From Neptunomonas japonica JAMM 1380 (lineage in GTDB: Bacteria; Pseudomonadota; Gammaproteobacteria; Pseudomonadales; Balneatricaceae), in NCBI RefSeq assembly GCF_016592555.1, contig NZ_AP014546.1, positions 1,426,001 to 1,490,000 on the forward strand: a DNA stretch of 64,000 nucleotides. The letters are read 5' to 3'. The notes under the pieces were generated by a model. It made no database searches, was not told where the DNA came from, and saw only the letters and a program-made list of their open reading frames with translations. The position numbers and the translations under genes were made by a program. Positions 55,337 through 63,999 of the stretch are shown here, in pieces; within the stretch, counting starts at the first letter, position 1, and the number at the start of each line of letters is the position of its first letter.

Positions 55337-56785
55337 TTATATCGTTATCATATGCGGCTGTTGTTTTAGCTCTGAAACCATTTCATGAATGGTGGATGCG
55401 ATCAGTTTTATGGCGTTTTCATTTTTCTCAGAGGATTTATCGGTAAAGTTTAGGCGCATGCAATTCCGATACTTACCGGAAGCGGAAAACAGCACGCCTG
55501 GAGCGATACTCACTCCCTTGGTCATGGTGCGTTCGTTTAAGGTTATTGTGTCTATATCATCAGGTAGTTCTACCCACAGTAAAAAGCCTCCTTGGGGGTA
55601 ACTAATTTTTGTTCCCTGTGGAAAGTACTTTTCAACCCAGCCAATCATCACATCTCTGCTTTGGTGATATTGCGCGCGTACTTTCCTTATATGTCTCTCG
55701 TAACCTCCTTGGGCAATAAACTCGGCAATACCTAGTTGAGTTATTGTTGGCGTGCTGGCCGTGACGACGTATTTCATGTGCATGACTTGGTTGCCATAAC
55801 GACCAGGGGCAACCCAACCGATTCTAAAACCCGGAGCAAGCGTTTTTGAAAATGAAGAACATAGCAAAACGCGCCCCTCGGTATCAAAAGACTTAATAGT
55901 TGGTGGACGAGGCGAGGTATAGGACAAATCGCCATAAATATCGTCTTCAATAATGGGAATATCATAACGAGCAGTTAACGCTAATAAGCGTTTTTTATGT
56001 TCAACTGGCATGGTGTAACCCAGTGGATTGTTGCACGTTGGTGTTATTTGAATTGCCTTGATGGGCCATTGCTCTAGCGCTAATTCTAGAGCTTCAATAC
56101 TAACGCCTGTTTCTGGGTGAGTTGGGATTTCTAATACTTTTAAACCATGTGCTTTGATTGCTTGCATCGAGCCATAAAAGCTTGGCGAATCTACAGCAAC
56201 GACATCCCCCGGTTTTGTAACGGCTCTAAGGCTTGAGGACAGGGCTTCTTGGCAGCCTGCGGTAATAATGATGTCATCTGGGTGCAATCGACAACCCGAA
56301 TCAACCATTAAGCGTGCTACTTGCAGGCGCAAGCCGTCGGATCCCCTGAGTGCTTCATACGATAGCATGCTACCGTGGGCATTTTTATTGAGGTCAGACA
56401 GGATACGCGTGAGTGGTTTTAGTGTAGGTGCATTAAGATCAGGTATAGCGCGGCTTAGTTGTACTAAGTTTGGTGTAGTACTGGCACTTAGCAAGCTTAA
56501 TACCTCTTCCCACTGCGATACTTCGATTGGTCTTTGTGTAGGGCGTGACAAGTCAGGAAGTTGCTGTGGGGCTTTTTGGCGGTTAATAACATAAAAGCCG
56601 GACTTAGGGCGAGACTCTGCCCAGCCTTGATCTTCGAGTAAGCGGTAGGCTTCTTGTGCTGTAGAAATACTGACTTCATGAGCCAAGCTTAATGCACGAA
56701 TAGAGGGAAGCTTTTCACCGGCCTGATAAAAAGATTGCTCAATACGCTCTGCAATAGCATGCGCTACTTTCTCATAAAGCTTCAT
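55337..56785 (-). CDS. MocR/GabR-type regulator (GntR helix fused to aminotransferase domain)
   Basis: 482 aa. Residues 1-70 form a GntR winged helix (GEKLPSIRALSLAHEVSISTAQEAYRLLEDQGW); from about 110 it is a fold-type I aminotransferase with the PLP-binding Lys near 313 in SSFSKTLAPGFRIGW and the PTCNNPLGYTMP and EDDIYGD motifs. MocR proteins sense PLP-linked amino compounds. It is divergent from a DUF1127 gene and the phzF-like gene, its likely targets, and has tandem repeats in the shared promoter region. Confidence 0.93.
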   Translation of the reverse strand: MKLYEKVAHAIAERIEQSFYQAGEKLPSIRALSLAHEVSISTAQEAYRLLEDQGWAESRPKSGFYVINRQKAPQQLPDLSRPTQRPIEVSQWEEVLSLLSASTTPNLVQLSRAIPDLNAPTLKPLTRILSDLNKNAHGSMLSYEALRGSDGLRLQVARLMVDSGCRLHPDDIIITAGCQEALSSSLRAVTKPGDVVAVDSPSFYGSMQAIKAHGLKVLEIPTHPETGVSIEALELALEQWPIKAIQITPTCNNPLGYTMPVEHKKRLLALTARYDIPIIEDDIYGDLSYTSPRPPTIKSFDTEGRVLLCSSFSKTLAPGFRIGWVAPGRYGNQVMHMKYVVTASTPTITQLGIAEFIAQGGYERHIRKVRAQYHQSRDVMIGWVEKYFPQGTKISYPQGGFLLWVELPDDIDTITLNERTMTKGVSIAPGVLFSASGKYRNCMRLNFTDKSSEKNENAIKLIASTIHEMVSELKQQPHMITI

Positions 56786-56869
56786 TTTTTTAGCCTTTTT
56801 TTATTAGTTAATAGCACTGCGCCTGCAATAAAGCATGCATGACAGATTTTGCTGAAAATAACCAATACA

Positions 56870-56894
56870 GTTATCTGTGCTCGTTATCTGTGCT
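56870..56894. promoter_or_regulatory. Tandem GTTATCTGTGCT repeats, likely MocR operator
   Basis: Two identical 12-base copies, 56870-56881 and 56883-56894, are separated by one base. They lie in the 193-base divergent region between the MocR gene and the DUF1127 gene. MocR-type regulators such as TauR and GabR bind direct repeats, so this is the best operator candidate. Confidence 0.7.
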
Positions 56895-56978
56895 GGTAAA
56901 AAATAATTAACTCTGAATCTGTAATGGTTTCAGTTTACGGCATAAGATATTTATCAGCAACAACAGGAGGGTGTAGCG

Positions 56979-57149
56979 ATGATTATCATTGAAATATTTA
57001 GACGGCTTTTACAACGGTTACGTGAGCTACAGCAGCGCCAGCACTCACGTCGTGAACTGGCCACTTTAGATCGAGATGCCTTGAAAGATATTGGTGTAAA
57101 CCGTGTCGATGCTTTATTAGAAGCGAATAAGCCTTTTTGGCGCAGTTAA
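56979..57149 (+). CDS. DUF1127 family micro-protein
   Basis: 56 aa, ATG at 56979 with an ideal AGGAGG eight bases upstream (56965-56970). The arginine-rich helix and ending (SRRELATLDRDALKDIGVNR, then FWRS) match DUF1127 (YjiS-like). Related short proteins in other bacteria bind RNA or affect phosphate and carbon traits. It is the first gene downstream of the MocR operator, 81 bases before the phzF-like gene. Confidence 0.92.
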   Translation: MIIIEIFRRLLQRLRELQQRQHSRRELATLDRDALKDIGVNRVDALLEANKPFWRS

Positions 57150-57230
57150 CTAATAGCTGCTGCATAGGGTTAAGCGCTTATGATATGCCTGGCACAGTGG
57201 TTAATGTTTGTAATGGAGAAGGAGTAAAAA

Positions 57231-58136
57231 ATGAAAGGGTTAGAATACTACACGTTGGATGTTTTCACGGATCGTCCTTTTTGCGGTAATCCTTTAGCGG
57301 TTTTTACGGACGCTAGTGGTTTATCAGGTGAACAAATGCAGAGTATTGCACGTGAGTTAAACCTTTCCGAAACTGTTTTTATTACAGAAAAAACAGGCCT
57401 GAACCGCTGGGGCATTCGTATCTTTATGCCCCAAGGTGAAATCCCTTTTGCTGGACACCCGACTGTGGGTACCGCTATTTTATTGGAAAAGTTGGGTTGG
57501 CTAGAAGCTGTTAATGGTGAATATGAGTTAATCTTGGATGAGGAAGTAGGGCCTGTCCCTGTGAAGTACTCAACAAATAGTCATGGCCAAACGCTGGCTC
57601 GTTTTGCAACAGCAGTGTTGCCGCAGGTGAGTAATAGTCATCTATCAGTTGATAATGCAGCAAGTTTGCTTGGCTTGGGGGTAGAGCAGGTCAAGCTATT
57701 TCCTTATGTTGCCAGTTGCGGAGTGCCTTATCAGATAATAGAGCTTAAGGATGTTGCTGCTGTATCACAGGCTACATTAGATATGTCGCAGTGGGCTACA
57801 TTACTCTCGAATGATGATACGCCTGATCTATGCATCTTTAGCTACAGTGGTGACAGTGCAGATATCCGTATGCGCATGTTTGCTCCCATCGCCGGTATAG
57901 CAGAAGATCCAGCAACTGGCAGTGCGGCCGCTGCGTTGGTGGGTAGTATCGCATTAATTAAAGAACTCCAGCATGATACTGGCTGGATGATTGAGCAAGG
58001 TGTTGAGATGGGACGTTCAAGCCTAATAGGGACTCACGTTAAAGTTGGCCCTCATGGCGTGAATCAGGTTGAAGTGTTTGGTAATGCTGTTTTGATGTCT
58101 CAAGGGGTATTTTTTAGCGGTAATGAGCGGGCCTAG
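57231..58136 (+). CDS. PhzF family isomerase
   Basis: 301 aa diaminopimelate-epimerase-like fold. Motifs: YYTLDVFTDRPFCGNPLAVF, LNLSETVFI (with the catalytic Glu), MPQGEIPFAGHPTVG and EDPATGSAAAALVG. No phenazine cluster is present, so it acts on another unsaturated or amino acid-like compound. Strong GGAGAAGGAG ribosome site. Placed with DUF1127 under the MocR regulator. Confidence 0.93.
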   Translation: MKGLEYYTLDVFTDRPFCGNPLAVFTDASGLSGEQMQSIARELNLSETVFITEKTGLNRWGIRIFMPQGEIPFAGHPTVGTAILLEKLGWLEAVNGEYELILDEEVGPVPVKYSTNSHGQTLARFATAVLPQVSNSHLSVDNAASLLGLGVEQVKLFPYVASCGVPYQIIELKDVAAVSQATLDMSQWATLLSNDDTPDLCIFSYSGDSADIRMRMFAPIAGIAEDPATGSAAAALVGSIALIKELQHDTGWMIEQGVEMGRSSLIGTHVKVGPHGVNQVEVFGNAVLMSQGVFFSGNERA

Positions 58137-58288
58137 CTTATTAGATCGATTGGGTATGGATTGGGTATGAATAGTGAGGGGGGATTTAAGGGTAGCAGAG
58201 AAGTCAAAAAGATGACCTTTCTTTAAAAGCTGGCTATGCTGTTACTAATAGACTTCAAATTCTAAAAATAACAGGAAGGAGGTCGGCG

Positions 58289-58885
58289 ATGTTAGAAACC
58301 TTTCGTCATATTCGTTTACAGGAGATTGCTGATGTATCGCACCTCCTTTCTCCGGAGCAGATGCAAGCTCCTATCAGTTTAAATAGCGCTGCTGTTGATG
58401 TAATGACAGATTTTCAAAGTATAAAACCTGTTTCCATCTCCCAAGAAACACAGATAGATGAAGCGCTTGAGTGGATGAAAAATCAACATGTCAGGTTGCT
58501 TTTCGCGACCGCTGACGAGGGCACTTTTAGTGGGGTTGTTACTGCTCGCGATATCATGGGTAGTCGTGTAATGTCTTATATGCAGACTCATGGTTTATCC
58601 AGGGAGTTTATGTTGGTAAAGCATGTTATGGCAGCCAAAAGGCAGTTACAGGCATTGACCTATGAGCAGTTACAGCACTCAAAAATTGGTGATGTGATGC
58701 TTACTCTGAAAGACTCGGGTGAGCAGCATATTCTGGTGATTGATGTAGGCTTGGCTCAAGTGAAGCGAATTCGCGGTATTATCTCTGCAAGTGATGTCTC
58801 TAGAAAACTTAAAATTGGTTTTGAAATAATGTACGAAGCTAAGTCTTTTGCTGAAATTGAGAGAGTAGTAACGCGTGGCGGCTGA
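58289..58885 (+). CDS. CBS-domain protein
   Basis: 198 aa with a CBS pair: the first around IKPVSISQETQIDEALEWM to GVVTARDIMGSRV, the second around IGDVMLTLKDSGEQHILVIDV to GIISASDVSRKL. CBS pairs sense adenine nucleotides. The N-terminus (LQEIADVSHLLSPEQM) recalls a class of gammaproteobacterial CBS proteins of unknown role. AGGAAGGAGG precedes the ATG. Confidence 0.9.
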   Translation: MLETFRHIRLQEIADVSHLLSPEQMQAPISLNSAAVDVMTDFQSIKPVSISQETQIDEALEWMKNQHVRLLFATADEGTFSGVVTARDIMGSRVMSYMQTHGLSREFMLVKHVMAAKRQLQALTYEQLQHSKIGDVMLTLKDSGEQHILVIDVGLAQVKRIRGIISASDVSRKLKIGFEIMYEAKSFAEIERVVTRGG

Positions 58886-58900
58886 ATTTTATTTCAACTA

Positions 58901-58928
58901 TTGCTATCACCCGTATTTAATTTATACT
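58901..58928 (+). promoter_or_regulatory. Candidate sigma70 promoter of speC
   Basis: TTGCTA (58901-58906), a 16-base spacer and TATACT (58923-58928). Transcription would start near 58935 and give a leader of about 120 bases before the speC start. Confidence 0.55.
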
Positions 58929-58936
58929 CGCGCAAA

Positions 58937-58984
58937 ATGCTAACCATTCGCTTGGTACTGAGCGTAGTAGGCACTAGAAGTTAA
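58937..58984 (+). CDS. Possible speC leader peptide, 15 codons
   Basis: ATG at 58937 opens 15 codons (MLTIRLVLSVVGTRS) and the TAA (58982-58984) touches the first base of the terminator stem. It includes two Arg codons (CGC, AGA). There is no Shine-Dalgarno, and the predicted transcription start is only about 2 bases upstream, so translation would be leaderless. Treated as a candidate only. Confidence 0.3.
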   Translation: MLTIRLVLSVVGTRS

Positions 58985-59016
58985 GCCCGTAATGGTTACC
59001 CATTATGGGCTGTTTT
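58984..59016 (+). terminator. Terminator-like hairpin in the speC leader with overlapping antiterminator
   Basis: AGCCCGTAATGG (58984-58995) and CCATTATGGGCT (59000-59011) form a 12-bp stem with one G-T pair and a TTAC loop, followed by GTTTT. TAACCATT at 58941-58948 is the exact complement of AATGGTTA at 58991-58998, so the upstream segment can pair with the terminator's 5' arm and loop instead. It could alternatively just terminate the CBS gene transcript. Confidence 0.65.
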
Positions 59017-59057
59017 CGTATTAACCCTGAAAAATTGATGGTGAGGTGACGAAAGAA

Positions 59058-60215
59058 GTGAAACATCCAGAACATTTATCTCCAGAAAACTGGAATAAAA
59101 TCAAAGCATTTGCTGACAATAAGGAAACCCCTTTTATTGTTGTAGATTTGAATACTGTACGTGAAAAGTATTTAGAGCTTGTGCAGGGATTTGACTATGC
59201 GCGTGTATATTATGCGGTGAAGGCTAACCCGGCTGAAGAAGTGATTAAGTTGTTGGGTGAGCTGGGTTCAAATTTCGATATAGCGTCTGTTTTTGAGTTA
59301 GACCGTGTTCTTAAATGTAATGTCTCACCTGATCGTTGTAGTTATGGTAATACCATCAAAAAACGTAAAGATATTGCCTATTTTTACGAGAAAGGGGTAA
59401 GTTTATTTGCCACTGATTCAGAGGCTGATCTTCGCAATATTGCTGAATATGCGCCTGGCTCACGTGTTTATATTCGCATTCTAACAGAAGGCGCTGAAGG
59501 CGCTGACTGGCCCCTCTCGCGTAAGTTTGGTTGTAGTCCTGAGATGGCTATTGAGCTGGCAGCTTTGGCAAAAGAGTTGGGTTTGGATCCTTACGGTGTT
59601 TCTTTTCATGTGGGTTCGCAGCAGCGTGAAATTGATACATGGGATGGCGCGATTGCTAAAGTTAAGGTTGTCTTTGAACGACTTTATAGTGAACACGGCA
59701 TTGCGCTAAAAATGATCAATATGGGAGGAGGGTTCCCAGCGCAGTACATTCAGAAAACCAATGAATTCAGTACTTACGTTGAAGAAATTACACGTTTTCT
59801 GACAGAAGATTTTCCGGATCTTGTTCCCGAAGTTATTTTGGAGCCGGGTCGATCATTAGTGGGCGATTCTGGTGTGATTGTTTCTGAAATAGTTTTGATT
59901 TCACGAAAATCACAAACCGCACTTGAACGTTGGGTTTATGCTGATGTTGGTAAGTTTAACGGACTCATTGAAACTCTAGATGAGAGTATTAAATACCCTA
60001 TTCACACAGAACGTGATGGTGAAGAAGAGGCGGTTGTTTTGGCTGGTCCAACATGCGATAGCATGGATATTATGTATGAAAACCACAAGTACGAATTACC
60101 GCTTTCTTTGGAGATAGGTGATCGAATGTACTGGATGGCGACCGGTGCTTATACCAGTAGTTATTGCTCAGTAGAGTTTAATGGTTTCCCTCCCTTAAAA
60201 ACGTATTTCATTTAA
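59058..60215 (+). CDS. speC: Ornithine decarboxylase, fold-type III (alanine racemase-like)
   Basis: About 385 aa. The GTG at 59058 is preferred because GAGGTGA lies 8 bases before it; a GTG at 59046 is also in frame. The PLP Lys (about 55) is in YYAVKANP; SFHVGSQQ, NMGGGFPA, LEPGRSL and GPTCDSMDIMYE (with the active Cys) are as in Pseudomonas ornithine decarboxylase. It makes putrescine, the entry to polyamines. Its leader carries a possible attenuator. Confidence 0.95.
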   Translation: MKHPEHLSPENWNKIKAFADNKETPFIVVDLNTVREKYLELVQGFDYARVYYAVKANPAEEVIKLLGELGSNFDIASVFELDRVLKCNVSPDRCSYGNTIKKRKDIAYFYEKGVSLFATDSEADLRNIAEYAPGSRVYIRILTEGAEGADWPLSRKFGCSPEMAIELAALAKELGLDPYGVSFHVGSQQREIDTWDGAIAKVKVVFERLYSEHGIALKMINMGGGFPAQYIQKTNEFSTYVEEITRFLTEDFPDLVPEVILEPGRSLVGDSGVIVSEIVLISRKSQTALERWVYADVGKFNGLIETLDESIKYPIHTERDGEEEAVVLAGPTCDSMDIMYENHKYELPLSLEIGDRMYWMATGAYTSSYCSVEFNGFPPLKTYFI

Positions 60216-60225
60216 TATGTGACTA

Positions 60226-60274
60226 AAGCAGTAGCAACATTGGTGTAAATCTCTTTTGTTACTGCTTCATCTTT
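60226..60274 (+). terminator. Probable terminator after speC
   Basis: AAGCAGTA (60226-60233) pairs with TACTGCTT (60260-60267), extended by AACA/TGTT after a short bulge, with a moderately T-rich tail (CATCTTTAT). It starts 10 bases past the speC stop. Confidence 0.45.
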
Positions 60275-60396
60275 ATAGAATTTTAACGATCCTCTTCCAA
60301 AACCATCGCCATACTGATGATGGGTGTTATAATTCAGCTAGCAGTAAGGCAAAGCCTTATTTTGTGGCTTCTAATAATAATTAAAAAGAGTGATTG

Positions 60397-63300
60397 ATGG
60401 GTTCGTCTGAGCATTTGCATGCATCATTGAGTGGGGCTTTGGTTATATCTGGGCTCTTTGACACGAAGCATGAGCAATTCAGTATCGCAAATCGCGACAT
60501 CGATATGTTTCTTGGAAGTGTGCTTTCTATTTGGGAAAAGCCATCTTTCATATCGTTAATGATGCATTCGGATGATATGCCGTTATGGAAAGAAGCACTG
60601 CTCGAGTGGCAAACACATCGCTCTTTTCCTAACGAACTCTCACTACGCTTACTTGATAATACTGGGCACTATCATGATGTATTAGTCTCTTTGGATGACG
60701 AGCCGCTCCTTTCAAATGACACCCACATACTGCCTGTTACATTTTCACTACCTGTTATCGAACAGGATTCGTGTCATGTTGAGCCTCTGCCGCAAAGCCA
60801 CAATGATTATGAGATAGGTTTGATGTCTGATTATACGACTCAAGGTTCAGTTATTGAGGCGTTAAAGCAAGAACACCAAAGGGCAAATCATTATTTAGAT
60901 ATAGCAGGTGTCATCATGGTGACACTTGATCTTGATGGAAACATCACGTTGTTAAATCGCTTTGCTTGCGAGTTGTTAGGCATGGAGCAAGAAGATGCAC
61001 TAGGGCTTAACTGGTTCGATAATTTTCTACCAATTGGTGGGCGGTGCATCGCTCAGTCAGCATATAACCGCTTAATGAGCTGTTCTAAAATCCCTAATCA
61101 GAAAGTTGAAAAACCGGTTATTACACAAACGGGGGATGAGCGACTCATTCTCTGGTACAACCGCGTATTAGAAGATGCGCAGGGAGCTCGCATAGGTATC
61201 CTTTCTTCAGGAACGGATATTACTGAGCAGCGGTTATCTGAACAAACGTTACTAATTGAAAAAAGTCGTTTACGCACGTTAATTGATTCTATACCGGATC
61301 TAATATTTTTTAAAAATAGCGATGCTGCTTATATAGGCTGCAATAAAGCATTTGAAGTATTTAGTAATGCTTGTGAAGAATCAATTGTTGGCCAAAAAGA
61401 TGCTGATCTATTTGATGATACGACAGCAAATGGCTTTCAGTTTTTTGATAACGAAATGTTACATAAACAGTCACCCGTTCGTCATGATGAGTGGGTGACT
61501 TACCCTGATGGTCGTCGAGTTTTATTAGATACGCTGCGGATTCCGTTAAATCTTCCTGACATAGGTCATGGGGTGCTAGGTGTTAGTCGTGACATAACTG
61601 AACACACGATAATGAGCGGTCAGTTATCGCTTGTAAATGCAATGGTCGATCATAGCTTAGATTCGCTGATCTGTTCTTCTCCAAACGAAAACTTTCGAAT
61701 AATCTATGCGAACTCTGCGGCTATAAAACATTTTGGCGTGAGTGCAAGTGAGCTTTATCAAACGCAGATATCTGATTGGGATCCCGCCTTTACCGCTACT
61801 CGATTAAAAAAGCGCTGGAAAAAAGTTCAGGAAAAGACGCTTTCCGTTAAAACAACACACCGCCTCAGAAACGGTGAAGAGGTGCCTGTCGAGGTGTCTT
61901 CAAGCCCGTTTGTTCACCAAGATAAAACTTATATGATCACGGTATTTAAAGATATACGTGATCGGCTAGATTATGAAAATGCATTGAAAACAGCAGAGCA
62001 CCGTTCTCGTTTGCTGTTAGAGCACAGTAATGAAGGTATTTTTGGGTTAGATGTTAATGGGGTTACGACCTTTATAAACCCTGCGGGTGCAATGATGCTC
62101 GGCTATGATCCTGATGAACTTATCGGCAAAGATAACCATGGATTGATACATCACTCTCATGCTGATGGTGAGCCGTTATTAAAAGAAAATTGCTATATGT
62201 TGATGTCAATTCGTGACGGTGAAAGCTACCGAATTGAAACTGATGTTTTATGGAGGAAAGATAACCAATCTTTCCCTGTTGAATATTGGAGCTCACCGAT
62301 CTATTTAAACGAGGAGATTGTGGGTGCTGTTGTCACTTTTCATGATATTTCCCACCGAAAAGCCGTTGAAGAGCAAATCAAGTACTTGGCATTTCATGAT
62401 TCGCTAACGGGCTTGCCGAATCGTAGGCTCTTTCTTGACCGGTTTGAGCATGAGTTGCTTCAAGGGCAGAGGCATCAGCAAACCTGTGCTTTACTGATGA
62501 TGGATTTGGATCACTTTAAAGAAATCAATGACACCCTAGGCCATCCGGCAGGTGATCAGTTATTGATAGAAGTTGCTAGTCGAATTAAAGGAGTATTGCG
62601 AGCGTGTGATACGTTTGCCCGTTTTGGTGGCGATGAGTTTACTATTTTACAAAGTAATGTTCATGACCCTTCTGATGTCGCTATTCTCGCTGAAAAAGTT
62701 ATTAGCTGCTTTGATGCGGCATTCGATGTGGGAGGACATAAGCTTAAAACCAATACTAGTGTTGGTATAGTGGTGTGTGACTCTGATGATACAGTAGATG
62801 AGCTGATTTCACGTGCAGACGTTGCTCTATACCGCGCTAAAGAGCAGGGGCGTGGGCGTTTTGTTTTCTATCAGGCAGAAATGACTGAGCGGGTTCAAAA
62901 AGAAGCCGAGTTAGCTCATATGTTGAGCAGTGCGCGTTTTTTACAGCAGCTTTATATGGTTTATCAACCACAGTTTGACTGTGAAAGTGGTCTGTTAGTT
63001 GGGTTTGAAGCTTTGTTACGTTGGGAGCACCCTGAGCAAGGTTTGATATCGCCATTAACTTTTATCCCTGTTGCTGAAAAACGCGGCATGATTGATGATA
63101 TTGGTATCTGGGTAGCGCAGCATGTGTGCCTTGAAGTAGGGCGCTGGCTTGAAGATGGACTTTCGTTCGGTACGGTGTCATTTAATATTTCACCGGTTCA
63201 GTTACGTAGCGAGAAAGGAGTTGAATGCCTTTTATCTTTGTTGAAGTCATCAGGTATACCTTTACATCACTTTGAAGTTGAAATTACTGAATCGGCTTGC

Positions 63301-63720
63301 ATGGATGCGTCTGATAATACGATTGAATTGTTGGAAAGTTATGTTAATCAAGGTTTGAAGATAGCGATTGATGACTTTGGCACGGGTTACTCATCAATGG
63401 TGACTTTACGAAAGCTCAGTGCTTGTCGTTTGAAAATTGATCGAAGTTTTATTCGTGATATGTTGCACAATACTAATGATGAAATGATAGTAAAAGCGAC
63501 TATCGCATTAGCACAGTCGCTTGGATTGGAAGTTGTTGCTGAAGGGGTTGAGTCTAAAGAGCAGTTAGCTGTGCTAAAAAACCAGGGCTGTGATTTTGCT
63601 CAAGGTTATTATTTAGGCTTTCCGATGAAAAGTGGTGACACTATTAACTTCTTACGCTTACTTGATCGTAAAACAGTTAAACGTTATCGCTCTTATAAAT
63701 ACAGCCCAAAATACGTATAG
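60397..63720 (+). CDS. Multi-PAS GGDEF-EAL c-di-GMP protein
   Basis: 1107 aa from the ATG at 60397 (AAAGAG seven bases upstream; a TTG one codon earlier is less likely). At least four PAS-type segments fill residues 1-660 (for example GVIMVTLDLDGNITLLNRFA, LIDSIPDLIFFKNSDAAYIG, GIFGLDVNGVTTFINPAGAM). The GGDEF motif RFGGDEFTIL near 743 and the EAL motif FEALLRWEHP near 870 with IDDFGTGYSS are both intact, so it may make or break c-di-GMP. No membrane segment. Confidence 0.95.
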   Translation: MGSSEHLHASLSGALVISGLFDTKHEQFSIANRDIDMFLGSVLSIWEKPSFISLMMHSDDMPLWKEALLEWQTHRSFPNELSLRLLDNTGHYHDVLVSLDDEPLLSNDTHILPVTFSLPVIEQDSCHVEPLPQSHNDYEIGLMSDYTTQGSVIEALKQEHQRANHYLDIAGVIMVTLDLDGNITLLNRFACELLGMEQEDALGLNWFDNFLPIGGRCIAQSAYNRLMSCSKIPNQKVEKPVITQTGDERLILWYNRVLEDAQGARIGILSSGTDITEQRLSEQTLLIEKSRLRTLIDSIPDLIFFKNSDAAYIGCNKAFEVFSNACEESIVGQKDADLFDDTTANGFQFFDNEMLHKQSPVRHDEWVTYPDGRRVLLDTLRIPLNLPDIGHGVLGVSRDITEHTIMSGQLSLVNAMVDHSLDSLICSSPNENFRIIYANSAAIKHFGVSASELYQTQISDWDPAFTATRLKKRWKKVQEKTLSVKTTHRLRNGEEVPVEVSSSPFVHQDKTYMITVFKDIRDRLDYENALKTAEHRSRLLLEHSNEGIFGLDVNGVTTFINPAGAMMLGYDPDELIGKDNHGLIHHSHADGEPLLKENCYMLMSIRDGESYRIETDVLWRKDNQSFPVEYWSSPIYLNEEIVGAVVTFHDISHRKAVEEQIKYLAFHDSLTGLPNRRLFLDRFEHELLQGQRHQQTCALLMMDLDHFKEINDTLGHPAGDQLLIEVASRIKGVLRACDTFARFGGDEFTILQSNVHDPSDVAILAEKVISCFDAAFDVGGHKLKTNTSVGIVVCDSDDTVDELISRADVALYRAKEQGRGRFVFYQAEMTERVQKEAELAHMLSSARFLQQLYMVYQPQFDCESGLLVGFEALLRWEHPEQGLISPLTFIPVAEKRGMIDDIGIWVAQHVCLEVGRWLEDGLSFGTVSFNISPVQLRSEKGVECLLSLLKSSGIPLHHFEVEITESACMDASDNTIELLESYVNQGLKIAIDDFGTGYSSMVTLRKLSACRLKIDRSFIRDMLHNTNDEMIVKATIALAQSLGLEVVAEGVESKEQLAVLKNQGCDFAQGYYLGFPMKSGDTINFLRLLDRKTVKRYRSYKYSPKYV

Positions 63721-63735
63721 AAGTAGAAAAATAGT

Positions 63736-63999
63736 CTAGCCGACAACATCTAGGGCTCGCGCTTTAAATTTTGCTCCTCGCTCTTTCGCAAGTTTTTGGC
63801 AAGCAATGATATCCACACCTTCTAAACCGTCTATTGCCGTAGCCGTCACATCAGGAATCATATCAGCAGCGAGCTTGATAAAAGAGAGTGCGGCTGCATG
63901 ACTGTTGGCTAGGCTTGGTGCGCAATGTTGAGTATATGTCTGCTCATCTTGAGCGTTCAGTGAGATAGACATAGCGTCAATGCAGCTGGCTAAAAGTGG
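63736..63999 (-). CDS. TatD-associated radical SAM protein, C-terminal part (5' end beyond window)
   Basis: 88 codons; the frame stays open to the window edge, so the in-frame ATG at 63972 is internal. The segment ALLASCIDAMSISLNAQDEQTYTQHC-type pattern (SISLNAQD, then VTATAIDGLEGVDIIACQ and KARALDVVG at the end) matches the C-terminus of the radical SAM proteins found beside TatD nucleases. The iron-sulfur motif would lie outside the window. Confidence 0.75.
   Translation of the reverse strand, partial: PLLASCIDAMSISLNAQDEQTYTQHCAPSLANSHAAALSFIKLAADMIPDVTATAIDGLEGVDIIACQKLAKERGAKFKARALDVVG

Noticed and set aside
57231..58136. Phenazine biosynthesis
   Set aside because: Only a PhzF-family protein is present; no phzA-E or phzG neighbours exist, and the family is much broader than phenazine producers.
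58937..58984. Treating the speC mini-ORF as a certain gene
   Set aside because: No Shine-Dalgarno and almost no 5' untranslated region under the predicted promoter; kept only as a low-confidence candidate.
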